Below, one piece after another: positions 13,166-28,100 of a stretch of 64,000 nt of DNA. Position 1 is the stretch's first letter. Every line of letters starts with the position of its first letter. The translations under genes and the position numbers were made by a program. The notes under the pieces were generated by a model. The model worked only from the letters and a program-made list of their open reading frames with translations, was not told where the DNA came from and made no database searches. Source of the stretch: Pteria penguin (Eukaryota; Mollusca; Bivalvia; Pterioida; Pteriidae); the NCBI GenBank assembly GCA_035048485.1, contig CM068592.1:33728501-33792500 (forward strand). Direction: 5' to 3'.

Positions 13166-16100
13166 TCAATATTCGAGATTCAAAATTTATTGATTTATCA
13201 TTACATTACGGCATGCATAAATACACATATATAAATAAAACAGAGATAATGAAATACAACTGAGAAAAACAATAGGCAAACGATGCCATATTTCAGAACA
13301 TAAATATCTGAAGTTATTATATTATAAAGTAACATAAAAGATCATTGGTATATCTGAAATCTTTTCGCATTATTATGACATACTAATGAAGTTATGACTA
13401 TTATGATGTTTTGCACATTAGCCAGTAGATAATAATGTATTCAAACGTGAAGACACTATACATAATCATAATGACACCATATATGTTATAATATCATACA
13501 AAACTGTGAGTACATGTAAGAATATTCTATATAATAACATTTTTTAATTAATTATAGGTTCTGCAAATTGCTTGAACGTTTTTTCATAGTACTTAATAGG
13601 TAACTACAAATTCGCCTACAAGACGCTAGGTTTTGTTGAAGGAAGGACAGATCATGTACGATTCATCGACGTAACCCGAACCTGGAACTTCTTGGTCACA
13701 ATCAAAGCTTCGAACTGATTGAACTAACCTGGTTCCAATAATTCTTGAATAAAAAATTGTAGCTAAAACCAGCTCGGCATTTCATATATTATGAAACCGA
13801 ATCAGCAAGACGGCAAACAAAATAGGAAAATCCCAAATAGCATCAACAAAGAGGGCACACTCGTATGTCAACCCCAAAAGGGGAGAACGTTCAGGTTTTC
13901 GGATGCAGTAATAATCTTGTGCTTGTAAGCAAAAAATTACTTCAAGATATAATAAATAAATAGTATATAAGTAGGAAATTTACCTTTGTAGATATATAGT
14001 GAGTATAAAATGAAAACTCTATAACATACCTATTTCACAAACCGGCAGTGTGTCCGTCCATATTCCCTCTCCGTTGCAGAAGTAAGTATTGGATCCATTT
14101 AGTGTATAGCCAACATCACATGTCACCGTAACTTTTGAACCGACCATATATCCATTAGTTAGGTGGATGCTACCATTAAAGACGTCGGATAAGGGAACAC
14201 AATCTGTTATCAAGTAGAAATTTTGTATTGGTTGAATACTGAATGATAAATATTTCAAAGTATCATACATATATAATTATTGCCTTAAATGCAGGGTTTA
14301 ACTAAGGTGTATTTATATTTTTGATGTTGTGTGTCTGTGACAATAATGATGAAAATTGTTCAGTCTCATTAAAACATGATCTATCGCGCTCCTTAGTTTT
14401 ATCATGGTCGCTGTGGTAGATCTCGATACACTCCGTAGCAGTTCATTTCAGATCGACTTTTGACACAGACCAATCAGCGCCTGCTGTGCGAAGCTAGCCA
14501 GTTTCTTTTTTCCATCGCTGCCTATAATGGTTTGAATTTGTACCCACAAATTATACACAAACTGCCTAACGAATGGGTTTTTCAAGGCGTTCTGCCGCGA
14601 GATATAGGCGCAGCCATATTTGTTTACACACACACATTGACATGGGATTCACTTTGCTGGCCAGCTTCGCGCAGCGCTGATTGGTCAGAGGTCGATCTGA
14701 AAGTAAAAGAGGCATGAAAAATACTGAAAAGTAATATACAGGTACATGTAGTACCAGTCTGATTAGTCTAGCTCCTCTTTATGTGTACAGTTGCCTATAT
14801 CATAGCACTGACCAAAAATAGAATACAATATTAAAGTTCTACAATTAACAATCCATAATGTTACCCATTATCACGTGTCGTTCATATGATGATTATATTA
14901 CAAGAGGTAACTTGCTGAATTATGATATCAGTTTCGAGTAAAAACAAACAGCCAAGCTTCAAAATTAGATCTTAAATATCATCGTAAATATATTGAAAAT
15001 ATTTTTTCGCAGAAATAACCATTATACCAATATAGAACTAGGTCAAAGAACAGTAATTAACAAGAGACCTGATTGGCTGATCTGATGTAGGTAGAGAGGG
15101 ACAACTTTTTTTATGAAATTATTTGATCAATCTATAAATCTTACTGGAAATGAGGTAATTTAACATGAGACCCTATGGGAAAGGGAATTACTGTTCTTCC
15201 ACCACTAAACGAGAATAACCGGAAATCGAGGTCATTTCATAATTAGGTAAATATTTTCCCTGTCATTGTACTACATTTCACTGATCCGGAGTTTCATCCG
15301 TAAGCCGATCAACAACACCAACTGAGTCATGGCCGTCACCGTCATTGCAGTACAATCAAATATTTCCGTGCTGCATGTTAGATCCCCATTTCTGGGCTTG
15401 CTTTTCATATCTAAAGACAGTTTTGCCATAAAGTTGAATAAGATCTCTTTCTTATTCGATAATTCATATTTTTATGACGATGACTTTATTTGAATGATAT
15501 AAGACACATACCAGACACAATGCATCGTGTTAATCCACTGGACATTACAACACACTGATGACGTTCTGGACACAATGTATTCATACATTCTGGCGGACCA
15601 ATTTTCTGAAAGAAAATAAACATATCATTGTGCTGTAACTTGTAAACATCAAGGATGATTACGAAGGCAAAACGATCCGGATCCGTCAAAACTCCTGTGG
15701 AAATGAAACACCTATTGGCGAGATGTTTTTCTTGCTAATATTATCTTACAAACTGATTACGTTTTTTTTTTGACAAACGCCCCGAAACAGTCCGGAAAAA
15801 AACTTACGTACAATAACTATCACATATACCGATACAAATAAACTATCATTATCAATGTCGGCAAAATAATGTCTTTACAATAGACCAAAACTTCGAAATC
15901 CTAAGTAATTGATCAGCCACATAGTTAGCAAAATGATTTAACAACAATAACCATAAACAAATTTACAGATATAAAAAGTTAATGGAATAGTTAGTATATA
16001 TTCACTATCTTAAATACTTAATAATATTTTTATATAACAAATCATTGGTTTCAACTATTTGATTAATACTCTGTTAATTTGTGGTCCGTATTACAATTTC

Positions 16101-19100
16101 GTACTGGATTTTAATGATGTACTATTTTTGGAGTGTCGTTATATTTCAGATGTTCTGGATCACCTCAGATATTTCAGACGTTCTGGATCACCTCAGATGT
16201 TCTGTATCACCTCAAATATTTCAGATGTTCTGGATCACCTCAGATATTTCAGACGTTCTGGATCACCTCAGATCATAGACTTGAGTGATTTCCATATTTC
16301 TCAACCTTGATGTTTCCACAGTTCAGAGCTTTGAGTATCAGATAGAGACAATCATTCTCGATAAGCGTATCTGCACTTAATTAATGTCTTTACATAAAGA
16401 GTGGTTTTTTTTAAATTCATATGAGATATAAACATTGAAGCAATTAAAAATATTATGTCGAATTATTGTTCGATCTAACGGACTGATACTTCTATTTCAT
16501 TATAATAATAGCTTTTTAATACACATTCAATACCATAGAAGTATTAAAATACTTTTCTTCATAACAATCATACTGTTTTCAGTCAGTTTTAATATTTATA
16601 CCATATCCATTGGGAAAATTGTTGAACCATTTACCTCACCACAAAACTTTAAATTTTAATTAGATCTTTGTGAAATTGCGTTTTGGTCGTCAATTTTAAA
16701 TTCATTTGAAATTGTTGTGCATGCATGTAAGACCCCATTGGGGTTGTAACATTCAGCTCATCGCGAATTTCTTAAAAAAATTCATGGTGGCTATCCAATT
16801 AACAAGGTCATCTCTAAAATGTATGCGCATTACATCTGCGCAACGTCACATTTGATGCAAGGTGAATTGGATGTTACGAATTCGAATTCACCTTTCCACA
16901 AAACGTAAATTTTCATGGTAATGGCGTCATCTGAGATTGATTAATACATATCTTTCACGAACATCGAAAAGTCAACCTAAGTATCTGACGATATGCTATA
17001 TTTGTTGTGAGCTGAATGACATTATTTATAAACTGGTGAAGCCAACGTAGCTTAGACTCAGCAGTAAAAACATCAATTCCGTATTTAAAAAACAACAATT
17101 CAGTAGTCCAAAAACCCACCATATTAGTCTAAAAAACACCAACTCAGTAGTCCAAGACACATCAATTCAAAATTTAAAAAAAATTAAAAGTCCAAATACC
17201 ACCAACTCAGTAGTCCAAAATCACCAACTCAGTAGTCCAAAAACACAAACTCAGTAATCCAAAACCACAAGCTCAGGAATCCAAAAACACCGATTCAATA
17301 GTCCAAAAACACCAACTCAGTAGTCCAAAAAGTATCAATTCAGTAGTCATAAAACATCAACTCAATAGTCCAAACAACAACAACAACTCAGTAGTCCAAA
17401 AACGCCAACTCAGTAGTCCAAGAATAACCACCAATACATTAGTCGTCCAAAAACACCAAATTAGTAGTCAAAAAATAACCAACTCAGAAGTGAAAAAAAC
17501 ATCAGTTTAGTAGTACAAAACACCATCTCAGTAGTCTTAACAACACTAACTCAGTAGTCAGTGATCCTGAGCTGAGCAATTGACTTCAGAGTATAAACAG
17601 GTTGTAATCTAATGCAAACATATAAGTAATACGAAATCTGGATAATGGAAACTGGAAAATGAGAGGAGGTTTGAGGTAAATACTCGATCACATACCGCAT
17701 ATTGTCCATGTAACCAAGAACGCATACCGGGTCCTGTTCTTGTGGATCCAGCACAATGTAGTTTATATACCCATATTTAGAACTGTATTTTAATAAACAG
17801 GACATGTAAAAGGATAGTTCTAACATGACTGTGAGTGAGACATGGATATTTAGCCCGACTGATAGTTTTGTGAAGATAAGCCGTACAGATGACACTAATG
17901 TATCAAAGAGCAATATGCTTAGTTGCGGGCTCAGTGGATGTTCGAACCCCCCCCCCCCCAATTCTGATCCATCTGATCCTCCAGCCATCAGTAACACCTA
18001 AATGGTTTTCCCGGGTACCTCTGATCCTCCAGCCGTCAGTAACACCTAGATGGTTTTCCCGGATACCTCTGATCCTCCAGCCGTCAGTAACACCTAGATG
18101 GTTTTCCCGGATACCTCTGATCCTCCAGCCGTCAGTAACACCTAAATGGTTTTCCCGGGTACCTCTGATCCTCCAGCCGTCAGTAACACCTAGATGGTTT
18201 TCCCGGATACCTCTGATCCTCCAGCCGTCAGTAACACCTAGATGGTTTTTCCGGATACCTCTGATCCTCCAGCCGTCAGTAACACCTAGATGGTTTTCCC
18301 GGATACCTCTGATCCTCCAGCCGTCAGTAACACCTAGATGGTTTTCCCGGATACCTCTGATCCTCCAGCCGTCAGTAACACCTAGATGGTTTTCCCGGAT
18401 ACCTCTGATCCTCCAGCCGTCAGTAACACCTAGATGGTTTTCCCGGATACCTCTGATCCTCCAGCCATCAGTAACACCTAGATGGTTTCCACGGATATCT
18501 CTGATCCTCCAGCCGTAAGTAACACCTAGATGGTTTTCCCGGATACCTCTGACCCTCCAGCCGTCAGTAACACCTAAATGGTTTTCCCGGGTACCTCTGA
18601 TCCTCCAGCTGTCAGTAACACCTAGATGGTTTTCCCGGATACCTCTGATCCTCCAGCCGTCAGTAACACCTAGATGGTTTTCCCGGATACCTCTACTCCT
18701 CCAGCCGTCAGTAACACCTAGATGGTTTCCCGAATACCTCTGATCCTCCAGCCGTCAGTAAAACCTAAATATTTTCCACGGATATCTGTAATCCTCCAGC
18801 CGTCAGTAACAACTAGATGGTTTTCCCGGATACCTCTACTCCTCCAGCCGTCAGTAACACCTAGATGGTTTTCCCGGATACCTCTGATCCTCCAGCCGTC
18901 AGTAAAACCTAAATATTTTCCACGGATATCTCTAATCCTCCAGCCGTCAGTAACAACTAGATGGTTTTCCCGGATACCTCTACTCCTCCAGCCGTCAGTA
19001 ACACCTAGACGGTTTCCCGGATAGCTCTGATCCTCCATCCGTTGGTAACACCTAAATGGTTTTCCCGGATATCTGTAATCCTCCAGCCGTCAGTAACAAC

Positions 19101-22100
19101 TAGATGGTTTTCCCGGATACCTCTACTCCTCCAGCCGTCAGTAACACCTAGATGGTTTCCCGGATAGCTCTGATCCTCCATCCGTCGGTAACACCTAAAT
19201 GGTTTTCCCGGATATCTCTAATCCTCCAGCCGTCAGTAACAACTAGATGGTTTTCCCGGATACATCTACTCCTCCAGCCGTCAGTAACACCTAGATGGTT
19301 TCCCCGGATATCTCTGATCCTCCAGCCATCAGTAACACCTAGATGGTTTTCCCGGGTACCTCTGATCCTCTAGCCGTCAGTAACACCTAGATGGTTTTCC
19401 CGGATACCTCTGATCCGTCAGCCGTCAGTAACACCTGGATGGTTTTCCCGGATATCTCTGATGCGTCAGCCGTCAGTAACACCTAGATGGTTTTCCCGGA
19501 TACCTCTGCTCCTCCAGCCGTCAGTAACACCTAGATGGTTTTCACGGATATCTCTAATCCTCCAGCACTTGCGACCACAGCATAGTATAAAGTGTAATTA
19601 CAATCCCAATTCAATTTTGCAATGTGCATCAGCATGTTACAAACTCTTAGTGATCTTAAAGCCGAACAAAGTATAGATCAAAAGCAGTTACATTGCCATT
19701 AATCAAGTGAAAGTCAGAAAAGAGAGGAGATGAGACATCTAACCGAGTAATATGAGAAAGGCCGCCACGCAGATATAGAGAGGAGAGGAGACATCTAACC
19801 GAGTAATATGAGAAAGGCCGCCACGCAGATATAGAGAGGAGAGGAGACATCTAAACGAGTAATATGAGAAAGGCCGCCACGCAGATATAGAGAGGAGAGG
19901 AGACATCTAACCGAGTAATATGAGAAAGGCCGCCATGCAGAAGATATAGAGAGAAGAGGAGACATCTAACCGAGTAATATGAGAAAGGCCGCCACGCAGA
20001 TATAGAGAGGAGAAGAGACATCTAACCGAGTAATGTGAGAAAGGCCGCCACGCAGATATAGAGAGGAGACATCTAACCGAGTAATATGAGAAAGGCCGCC
20101 ACGCAGATATAGAGAGGAGAGGAGACATCTAAACGAGTAATATGAGAAATGCCGCCACGGGGATATAGAGAGGAGAGGAGATATCTAACCGAGTAATATG
20201 AGAAAGGCCGCCACGCAGATATGGAGAGGAGAGGAGACATCTAACCGAGTAATATGAGAAAGGCCGCCACGCAGATATAGAGAGGAGAGGAGACATCTAA
20301 CCGAGTAATATGAGAAAGGCCGCCATGCAGATATAGAGAGGAGAGGAGACATCTAACCGAGTAATATGAGAAAGGCTGCCACGGAGATATAGAGAGGAGA
20401 GGAGACATCTAACCGAGTAATATGAGAAAGGCCGCCACGGAGATATAGAGAGGAGAGGAGACATCTAACCGAGTAATATGAGAAAGGCCGCCACGCAGAT
20501 ATGGAGAGGAGAGGAGACATCTAACCGAGTAATATGAGAAAGGCCGCCACGCAGATATAGAGAGGAGAGGAGACATCTAACCGAGTAATATGAGAAAGGC
20601 CGCCATGCAGATATAGAGAGGAGAGGAGACATCTAACCGAGTAATATGAGAAAGGCCGCCACGCAGATATAGAGAGGAGAAGAGACATCTAACCGAGTAA
20701 TGTGAGAAAGGCCGCCACGCAGATATAGAGAGGAGACATCTAACCGAGTAATATGAGAAAGGCCGCCACGCAGATATAGAGAGGAGAGGAGACATCTAAA
20801 CGAGTAATATGAGAAATGCCGCCACGGGGATATAGAGAGGAGAGGAGATATCTAACCGAGTAATATGAGAAAGGCCGCCACGCAGATATGGAGAGGAGAG
20901 GAGACATCTAACCGAGTAATATGAGAAAGGCCGCCACGCAGATATAGAGAGGAGAGGAGACATCTAACCGAGTAATATGAGAAAGGCCGCCATGCAGATA
21001 TAGAGAGGAGAGGAGACATCTAACCGAGTAATATGAGAAAGGCTGCCACGGAGATATAGAGAGGAGAGGAGACATCTAACCGAGTAATATGAGAAAGGCC
21101 GCCACGGAGATATAGAGAGGAGAGGAGACATCTAACCGAGTAATATGAGAAAGGCTGCCACGGAGATATAGAGAGGAGAGGAGACATCTAACCGAGTAAT
21201 ATGAGAAAGGCCGCCACGCAGATATAGAGAGGAGAGGAGACATCTAACCGAGTAATATGAGAAAGGCTGCCACGGAGATATAGAGAGAAGAGGAGACATC
21301 TAACCGAGTAATATGAGAAAGGCCGCCACGGAGATATAGAGAGGAGAGGAGACATCTAACCGAGTAATATGAGAAAGGCCGCCACGCAGATATAGAGAGG
21401 AGAGGAGACATCTAACCGAGTAATATGAGAAAGGCTGCCACGGAGATATAGAGAGAAGAGGAGACATCTAACCGAGTAATATGAGAAATGCCGCCACGGA
21501 GATATAGAGAGGAGAGGAGACATCTAACCGAGTAATATGAGAAAGGCTGCCACGGAGATATAGAGAGGAGAGGAGACATCTAACCGAGTAATATTGGAAG
21601 GCCGCCACGCAGATATAGAGAGGAGACATCTAACCGAGTAATATGAGAAAGGCCGCCACGGAGATATAGAGAGGAGACATCTAACCGAGTAATATTGGAA
21701 GGCCGCCACGCAGATATAGAGAGGAGACATCTAACCGAGTAATATGAGAAAGGCCGCCACGGGGATATAGAGAGGAGACATCTAACCGAGTAATATGAGA
21801 AAGGCCGCCACGGAGATATAGAGAGGAGACATCTAACCGAGTAATATGAGAAAAGCCGCCACGGAGATATAGAGAGGAGACATCTAACCGAGTAATATGA
21901 GAAAGGCTGCCACGGAGATATAGAAAATACAAGAATGAGCACGGAGAAACACATCACAAAACTTTCCATTGTAATGTAATTGTGGTACCGAAAAAAAAAA
22001 TGCAAATGGAACGGCATAATTCTGTATTTAAAGTGTCAAATGGCATTGCATAACTCTAGAACGTGTCAAAGAAACAAATCAAAATAGTTTTATCATTATT

Positions 22101-25100
22101 GTTACATTATGCTTCATTCAGAAAAAAAAATTACTAGAGAAAAAGTTCCGTAAAATGTATAAAAGTGTTAATAAAGTCAATTTAAAATCAAAACATCTGG
22201 TCTGCGTGACCCTCCTTCCTATAAAGTAAGAGGCACTTGATGAACTTGTGGTAGAGTGTGTTTTATGGGCGGAAAATGATTAAATTAATAAATTATATTT
22301 ATGATACCTAATCGTTTTTTTTTTATCATTTTCCGATATTCAGCAGTATTAGCACAGCATGTTCATTAACTGCATGATTTTATATTTAAATTTACTAAAA
22401 TGACGTTTACTAAGTAAAGAGTACATATGACCTTTGACATTTGATATATATATAGACAATTTCATTGGTTGGTAATTTTTGGCGGTTTTTATGTGCGTGG
22501 ACAGTGGTTAGTTAAAAAAAAACAACAAAGAGAGAGATCAAAATGGTATACATGTACATGCATTATTATCCACTGTTCAACATATATTTGTGATCGTGTA
22601 TGCCATAAACTTATCGGGACATAATCACACATATATACAGTAAGTTTACATTACTATTTATTCTTTTATCTCATATTTTCATAAGTTAATCCTTTCCTAT
22701 AATCTTTGGTCAGAGAGCGCGAATGAGTGAATTTCTGTAATTTGTAATTGTAATTGTTGTTTAAAGTCAGCATGTCATAGTACGAGATGTTGTAAGGTGA
22801 ATTTTATCATAGTAATAATTTTGAATGAATCAATGGTCTCAGTTCTGTATGTCGATATTATTTTGTATTCATTGTTTGCACAGGATCCATTGATGCTTTG
22901 TTGACACCTAGCTGAATTAAATATAGAGATCTTTGTACTAAGCCCAATTCCATAAATTGGTACGCATATGATTTACTCTGTTTATTATATCAGTACATCT
23001 GAAATCCTGGTATTATTAATGTTTATTACAGTGTTACAATTGTTGTCAGTAAGAGTTATTTCCCTTATTGAATCATACAATACAATACAATTATATTTAT
23101 CTATATTCATGAAGTGAGTAAATCCATTCATGCATAAATTAACATACCGTGTCAACTTGTTTGAGACTGTGACCATATATGTATTTTAATGCATAATTGT
23201 ATATAAAATATACTTATTATTGTTTATAATATTTATTATAGAGCTTTCAATTCATATCTGGTTGGAACCTAGTAAATTATGAACCTACACCGCCGTGTTG
23301 GATAGTTTTATTTCAACATACCCGGCTATAAATGGCGCCCAACGTGGTTTTGGATCCACCAGATGAGTGATTAGACACAGAATTCAGTGAGTGCACAGAG
23401 AAGGGACAGTGTCGAGTGCTGAACTTCAAACTATAAATTGGTGTTGACTCTCGATATATATATTGACTCCTACATATTTGTGACTTTTCATTTGGTGCAT
23501 TGGACACTTATTGTGATTACAGTTGTGTATTAATTAAATTCTTGTGGATTGTGGTGTATGGAACAGTCTCAGACACGGTAAGGTCAGATTATTTTGTTAC
23601 TTTATGTTGTATACGACCCAACCAGTTATAGCCACTGTATGTGAATACGCAACGCTTGAGTAAGCACATGGTACGGTCAGTCAGTTGATTGCAGATTACT
23701 CACCTGGCAGATAAAATGTGTATCAAGTTTATCGTTTAAACTTTATTATTGTCCAGTCGGAAAATCTTCTGTTTGTATATAAGGTGTTATAGTAAGAGAG
23801 TTGGGGAGTGTTCCATATTCTCTCTATATTCAGTAATAAAAGACTGTTTAAATATCTATCCATTACACTCCAGTACATCTGCAATACACACGTCGCACAT
23901 CATGTAGGTTATATCAATGGTGGGATTCGAACAACAGGTAAACTGTAGATAGTCTGTCGTGAGTAATATTTCAATATACTGCTGGATTAGACAGGTAGAC
24001 TGTGACGACATTATAGGTTTAGTCCGTCTTGCATGTTCTAATGTTGTTCTGAAATTTGTTTTACTAACTTTGCACATATATTGCTGAATATTTCATAGAC
24101 GTCTATAAAATTTTTTTTTTTGTTGACAACTATTACGGAAATCGTCCTATATATTGACCGGATAAACGCATATACCGGAAAAGAGAGTAATTACCCAATC
24201 AACTTCGGTTTATATTTGGCTAGCGGATCCAGGTAGCAGATACACAGGTAACTTGTTTGATTGAATTTAATTTCATTCTTCATTTTGACCTCATTATACT
24301 TTATTTATTTTCAGGTTTCGGTTTGACTTAGTTTTTTTTTCTTTGTTTAGTAGAATATAATTGTGCATTGTTTGAATTTGTAATTCTTAAATTTTTTATT
24401 TATATTTGTGTATTGTTGAAAAAAAAAAAAAAAAAAGAAATTGAATTGAAATTTTCAGATACATGCAATTTGTTCATTAGAATCATATAGCCATATGCCT
24501 TTGTAATTTAGTTAGATTAGTTTATACATGTTGATATATTAAGGTACAATTATATTACATATCGTACACTTAATCACTAGCAATCATGTCGTCGGAATAT
24601 ACCAAGGAGGAATTAGATGCTATCGTAGAAGGATTCAAAGAGATGGGTGTTAAACCAAAGGCAGGGACAAAAGAAGATTTTCAGAAGTGGCTTTTGGAAT
24701 TTTCGAAAGGTGCTAAACCAAAAACAGAATCCACAACTGCACACCCAGAAGGACAGAACAAACTTCCGACTTACTTTCAACCACCTAGACTACCCAACTT
24801 CTCAGGTGATAAGAAAGGGGATGTCACTTTTGATCTCTGGAAATACCAAGTGGATTGCCTCTCTAAAGAGAACCATTCAGAATCAGTTATAGCTCGTTCT
24901 ATCCGTAGTTCAGTAAAGGGAGAAGCAGCACGGGTTATCATGCGGCTAGGATCTGATGCGAAAGTATCTGAGATCATGTACAAACTGGAGAGTATATTTG
25001 GGAAGATTGATACGAAGTCAAGTGTACTGTCAGAGTTCTTTAGTGCTAGACAGAGGGATGACGAGGATGTAGCCAGCTGGGGATGTCGACTTGAAGATCT

Positions 25101-28100
25101 CATGAACAAAGCCATTCAGTTGAAGCAAGTGAAGCCATCAGAAACCAATGATATGCTAAGGAATATGTTCTACGAGGGAATGTTAGCATCACTACAAGAT
25201 ACAACAGGCCACATATTTGACAAGATAGCTGATTTTGATGAACTGAGGAGAGCAGTTAGGAGAAAAGAAGAGGAAATGAATAAAAGGAAGACACAGGCAA
25301 CGGGACATGTGAAAGCAGTGAAAACAACAGAGGCACAATCTAACTTAGAGGAACTGAAGGCTATGGTACAGAAGCTATCAGAAGACGTTATACAAATGAA
25401 GAAGGACATACATGAAGGGAAAACAAATACAGAATCACAGAGACCCACATCGCAGCAGACTTATTACAGAGGAAATAGACATAGAGGTCGTGGTTACAGG
25501 CATTACAATAGTGGACAAGGTAGAGGCAACTATGGACAACAACAACAACAACAACAACAACAAGGATATGTACCAACTTATGAGGAGGCACAACAAGCTG
25601 AAGGAGATAACAATGGTCCAGTGTGTTATCGATGTGGCCAGGAGGGACATTTGATGATTGGATGTAGAGTTCGTTTGGACCACATGGCGCAACCTCCTTT
25701 AAACCAACAAAGGCCTATGTCGCGACGCGGACGATAGGTAGGATACATCAGCAGCGTCTTAACAACAACATCAATAAACGAGATTTAGTAGGAGAGGCAT
25801 GCGAAATTGATTTAGAAATAAATTCAGTTACTACTAGAGCACTTTTAGACACAGGGTCAACTGTATCAACAATAGCAGCATCATTTTACGAAGAACAATT
25901 TTCTTCAGGAAAAAAAATTACTACATTCGACTCCATACTTGAGCTACAGTGTGCAGATGGGAGTGCATTGCCATATAGAGGGTACATAGAAGCAGACATC
26001 AAGGTCCCAGGGTTACATAATGATAAGTCATATCCCTGTATATTCTTAGTGGTGGAGGATACAGCTTACCATAAGACAGTGCCACTCCTTATAGGAACTA
26101 ACATACTGAGGGTACTGAGGGAGGATGTTAAAGCAGATAATGGAGCGCGATATCTTCAGGGGACACAGCTCAACACACCCTGGTATTTAGCTTTCAGGTG
26201 TTTAACACTACGAGAAAAGGAATTGTCTAGGAAAGGATACAAGTTAGGAATAGTCAAGTCAGCAGAAACTTTAAAGATCACTATACAACCTAACAGTAGG
26301 AAGACAATAGATGGATATGTAGACAGACAGACATGTTACCATGATTCATGTGCAATGCTGCAGGCAACCAGCGAATCAGCTATACCACACGATTTAGACA
26401 TAGTCCCTACGATTGTCTCCTATAAATACGGACTCCAGCATACAATACCTGTTCATATCTGCAATGTCACCACAAGGACAGTGACTATATCACCAAAAGC
26501 CATCTTATGTGAGTTACAGGCAGTCAACCTTGAAGAACATCCACTGCATCATGAGTCAAATGATCCACAAATAGATTTGATCCACATAGATACTGGGAAT
26601 GTGACGTCAGAGCAATATGAAGACGTGAAGGGTTTCATACATAAGAACAAGGATTTGTTTTCTTGGCATGATGCTGACATAGGACATGTAACAACTGTCG
26701 AACACAACATCGAGTTATTGGACGAGACACCCTTCAAAGAGCGACCAAGACGCATACCTCCATCCATGTATCAAGAGGTAAGGGATCATCTTCATCAACT
26801 CCTTGATGCTGGGATTATAAGAAAGTCAAAGTCACCATTCTCCAGCAACGTAGTACTGTGCAGAAAGAAAAATAATGAACTTCGGATGTGCGTCGACTAT
26901 AGGCAGCTGAATAACAGAACTAAGAAAGATGCTTATGCACTGCCTATAGTGGAGCAGATATTAGAGAATTTAAGTGGAAATTCGTACTTTACGGTCTTGG
27001 ATGCCAAATCAGGATACCATCAGGTTAACATCAAAGAGAAACATAAGGAACGCACAGCTTTTACTGTAGGACCACTAGGCTTCTACGAATATAATAGGAT
27101 GCCTTTCGGATTATCCAACAGCCCTGCAACATATCAACGTCTTATGGAAGAGTGTCTGGGAGATTTACACCTTAACATATGTTTCATATTTCTAGATGAT
27201 CTTATCATCTTCTCTAGAACATATGAAGAACATATGGAGAGATTGCAGCTTGTATTTGATAAGTTGAGAACCGCTGGCTTAAAGTTATCACCAAGGAAAT
27301 GCAATTTTCTGATGGAGCGAGTGAAATATGTGGGCCATATAGTGTCTAGGCAAGGGATAGAAACAGACCCAGAGAAAACAGAAAGAATAAAGAATTGGCC
27401 AACACCGAAAACACCAGAAGAAGTGAGGAAATTCTTAGGATTCTGTGGATACTATAGGCGATTTATACAAAACTTCAGCCAGATAGCAAAGCCATTAACT
27501 ATACTTATGCCCATTCCTAAAGACAAGAAGACAGGGAAGAAGACGGCCATGCAGAAATGGGTGTGGGCAACAGAACAAGAAGAGGCATTTACAAAACTGA
27601 AACATCTTCTATCAACACCACCCATTCTTGGTTTCCCCAATTATTCGATGCCTTTTGAGCTTCACACAGATGCCAGCGGATTAGGATTGGGAGCCGTCCT
27701 TTACCAAATGCAAGGTGGTAAAAAAAGAGTGATAAGCTATGCCAGCAGAGGTCTTACGAAGTCAGAGAAAAACTACCCTGCACACAAAATGGAGTTCTTG
27801 GCCCTTAAATGGGCAGTGACCGAGAAGTTCCGCGATTACCTTTACGGACACATATTCACAGTATATACGGACAACAACCCGCTGACATACGTCTTGACCT
27901 CAGCAAAGTTGGATGCAACAGGTCATAGATGGTTATCCGAGCTGGCCAATTTTGACTTCAATATTCTATATAGGCCTGGAAGGAATGGTCAAGATGCTGA
28001 TGCATTGTCACGCATTAATAACCAGATGGAACTCATCGAAAAAGATTCTGTAAAAGCCATCTGCCATTCTATACACAATGAAGGATTGGTGGACAGTATG

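Noticed and set aside
17889..18518. 209-codon frame of repeated ILQPSVTPRWFSR units
   Set aside because: It is the translation of the 48-bp minisatellite. The opposite strand is equally open, there is no start context or domain, and the period is a multiple of three.
19715..21921. CRISPR-like regularly spaced repeats
   Set aside because: Units are contiguous and spacers are absent. The whole 56 bp is repeated, and the DNA is eukaryotic.
19656..22017. Several minus-strand frames of SISAWRPFSYYSVRCLLS-type repeats
   Set aside because: Translation of the 56/51-bp array. Frames change with each 51-bp unit, so they are not a gene.
22985..23176. 63-codon minus-strand frame, identical at 31141-31332
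   Set aside because: Identity is due to its position in the two LTRs. No start, domain or conservation argument supports coding.
24777..25692. Minus-strand frames opposite gag
   Set aside because: Shadows of the gag coding strand, with no independent motifs. The poly-Val/Leu stretch is the reverse of the CAA repeat.
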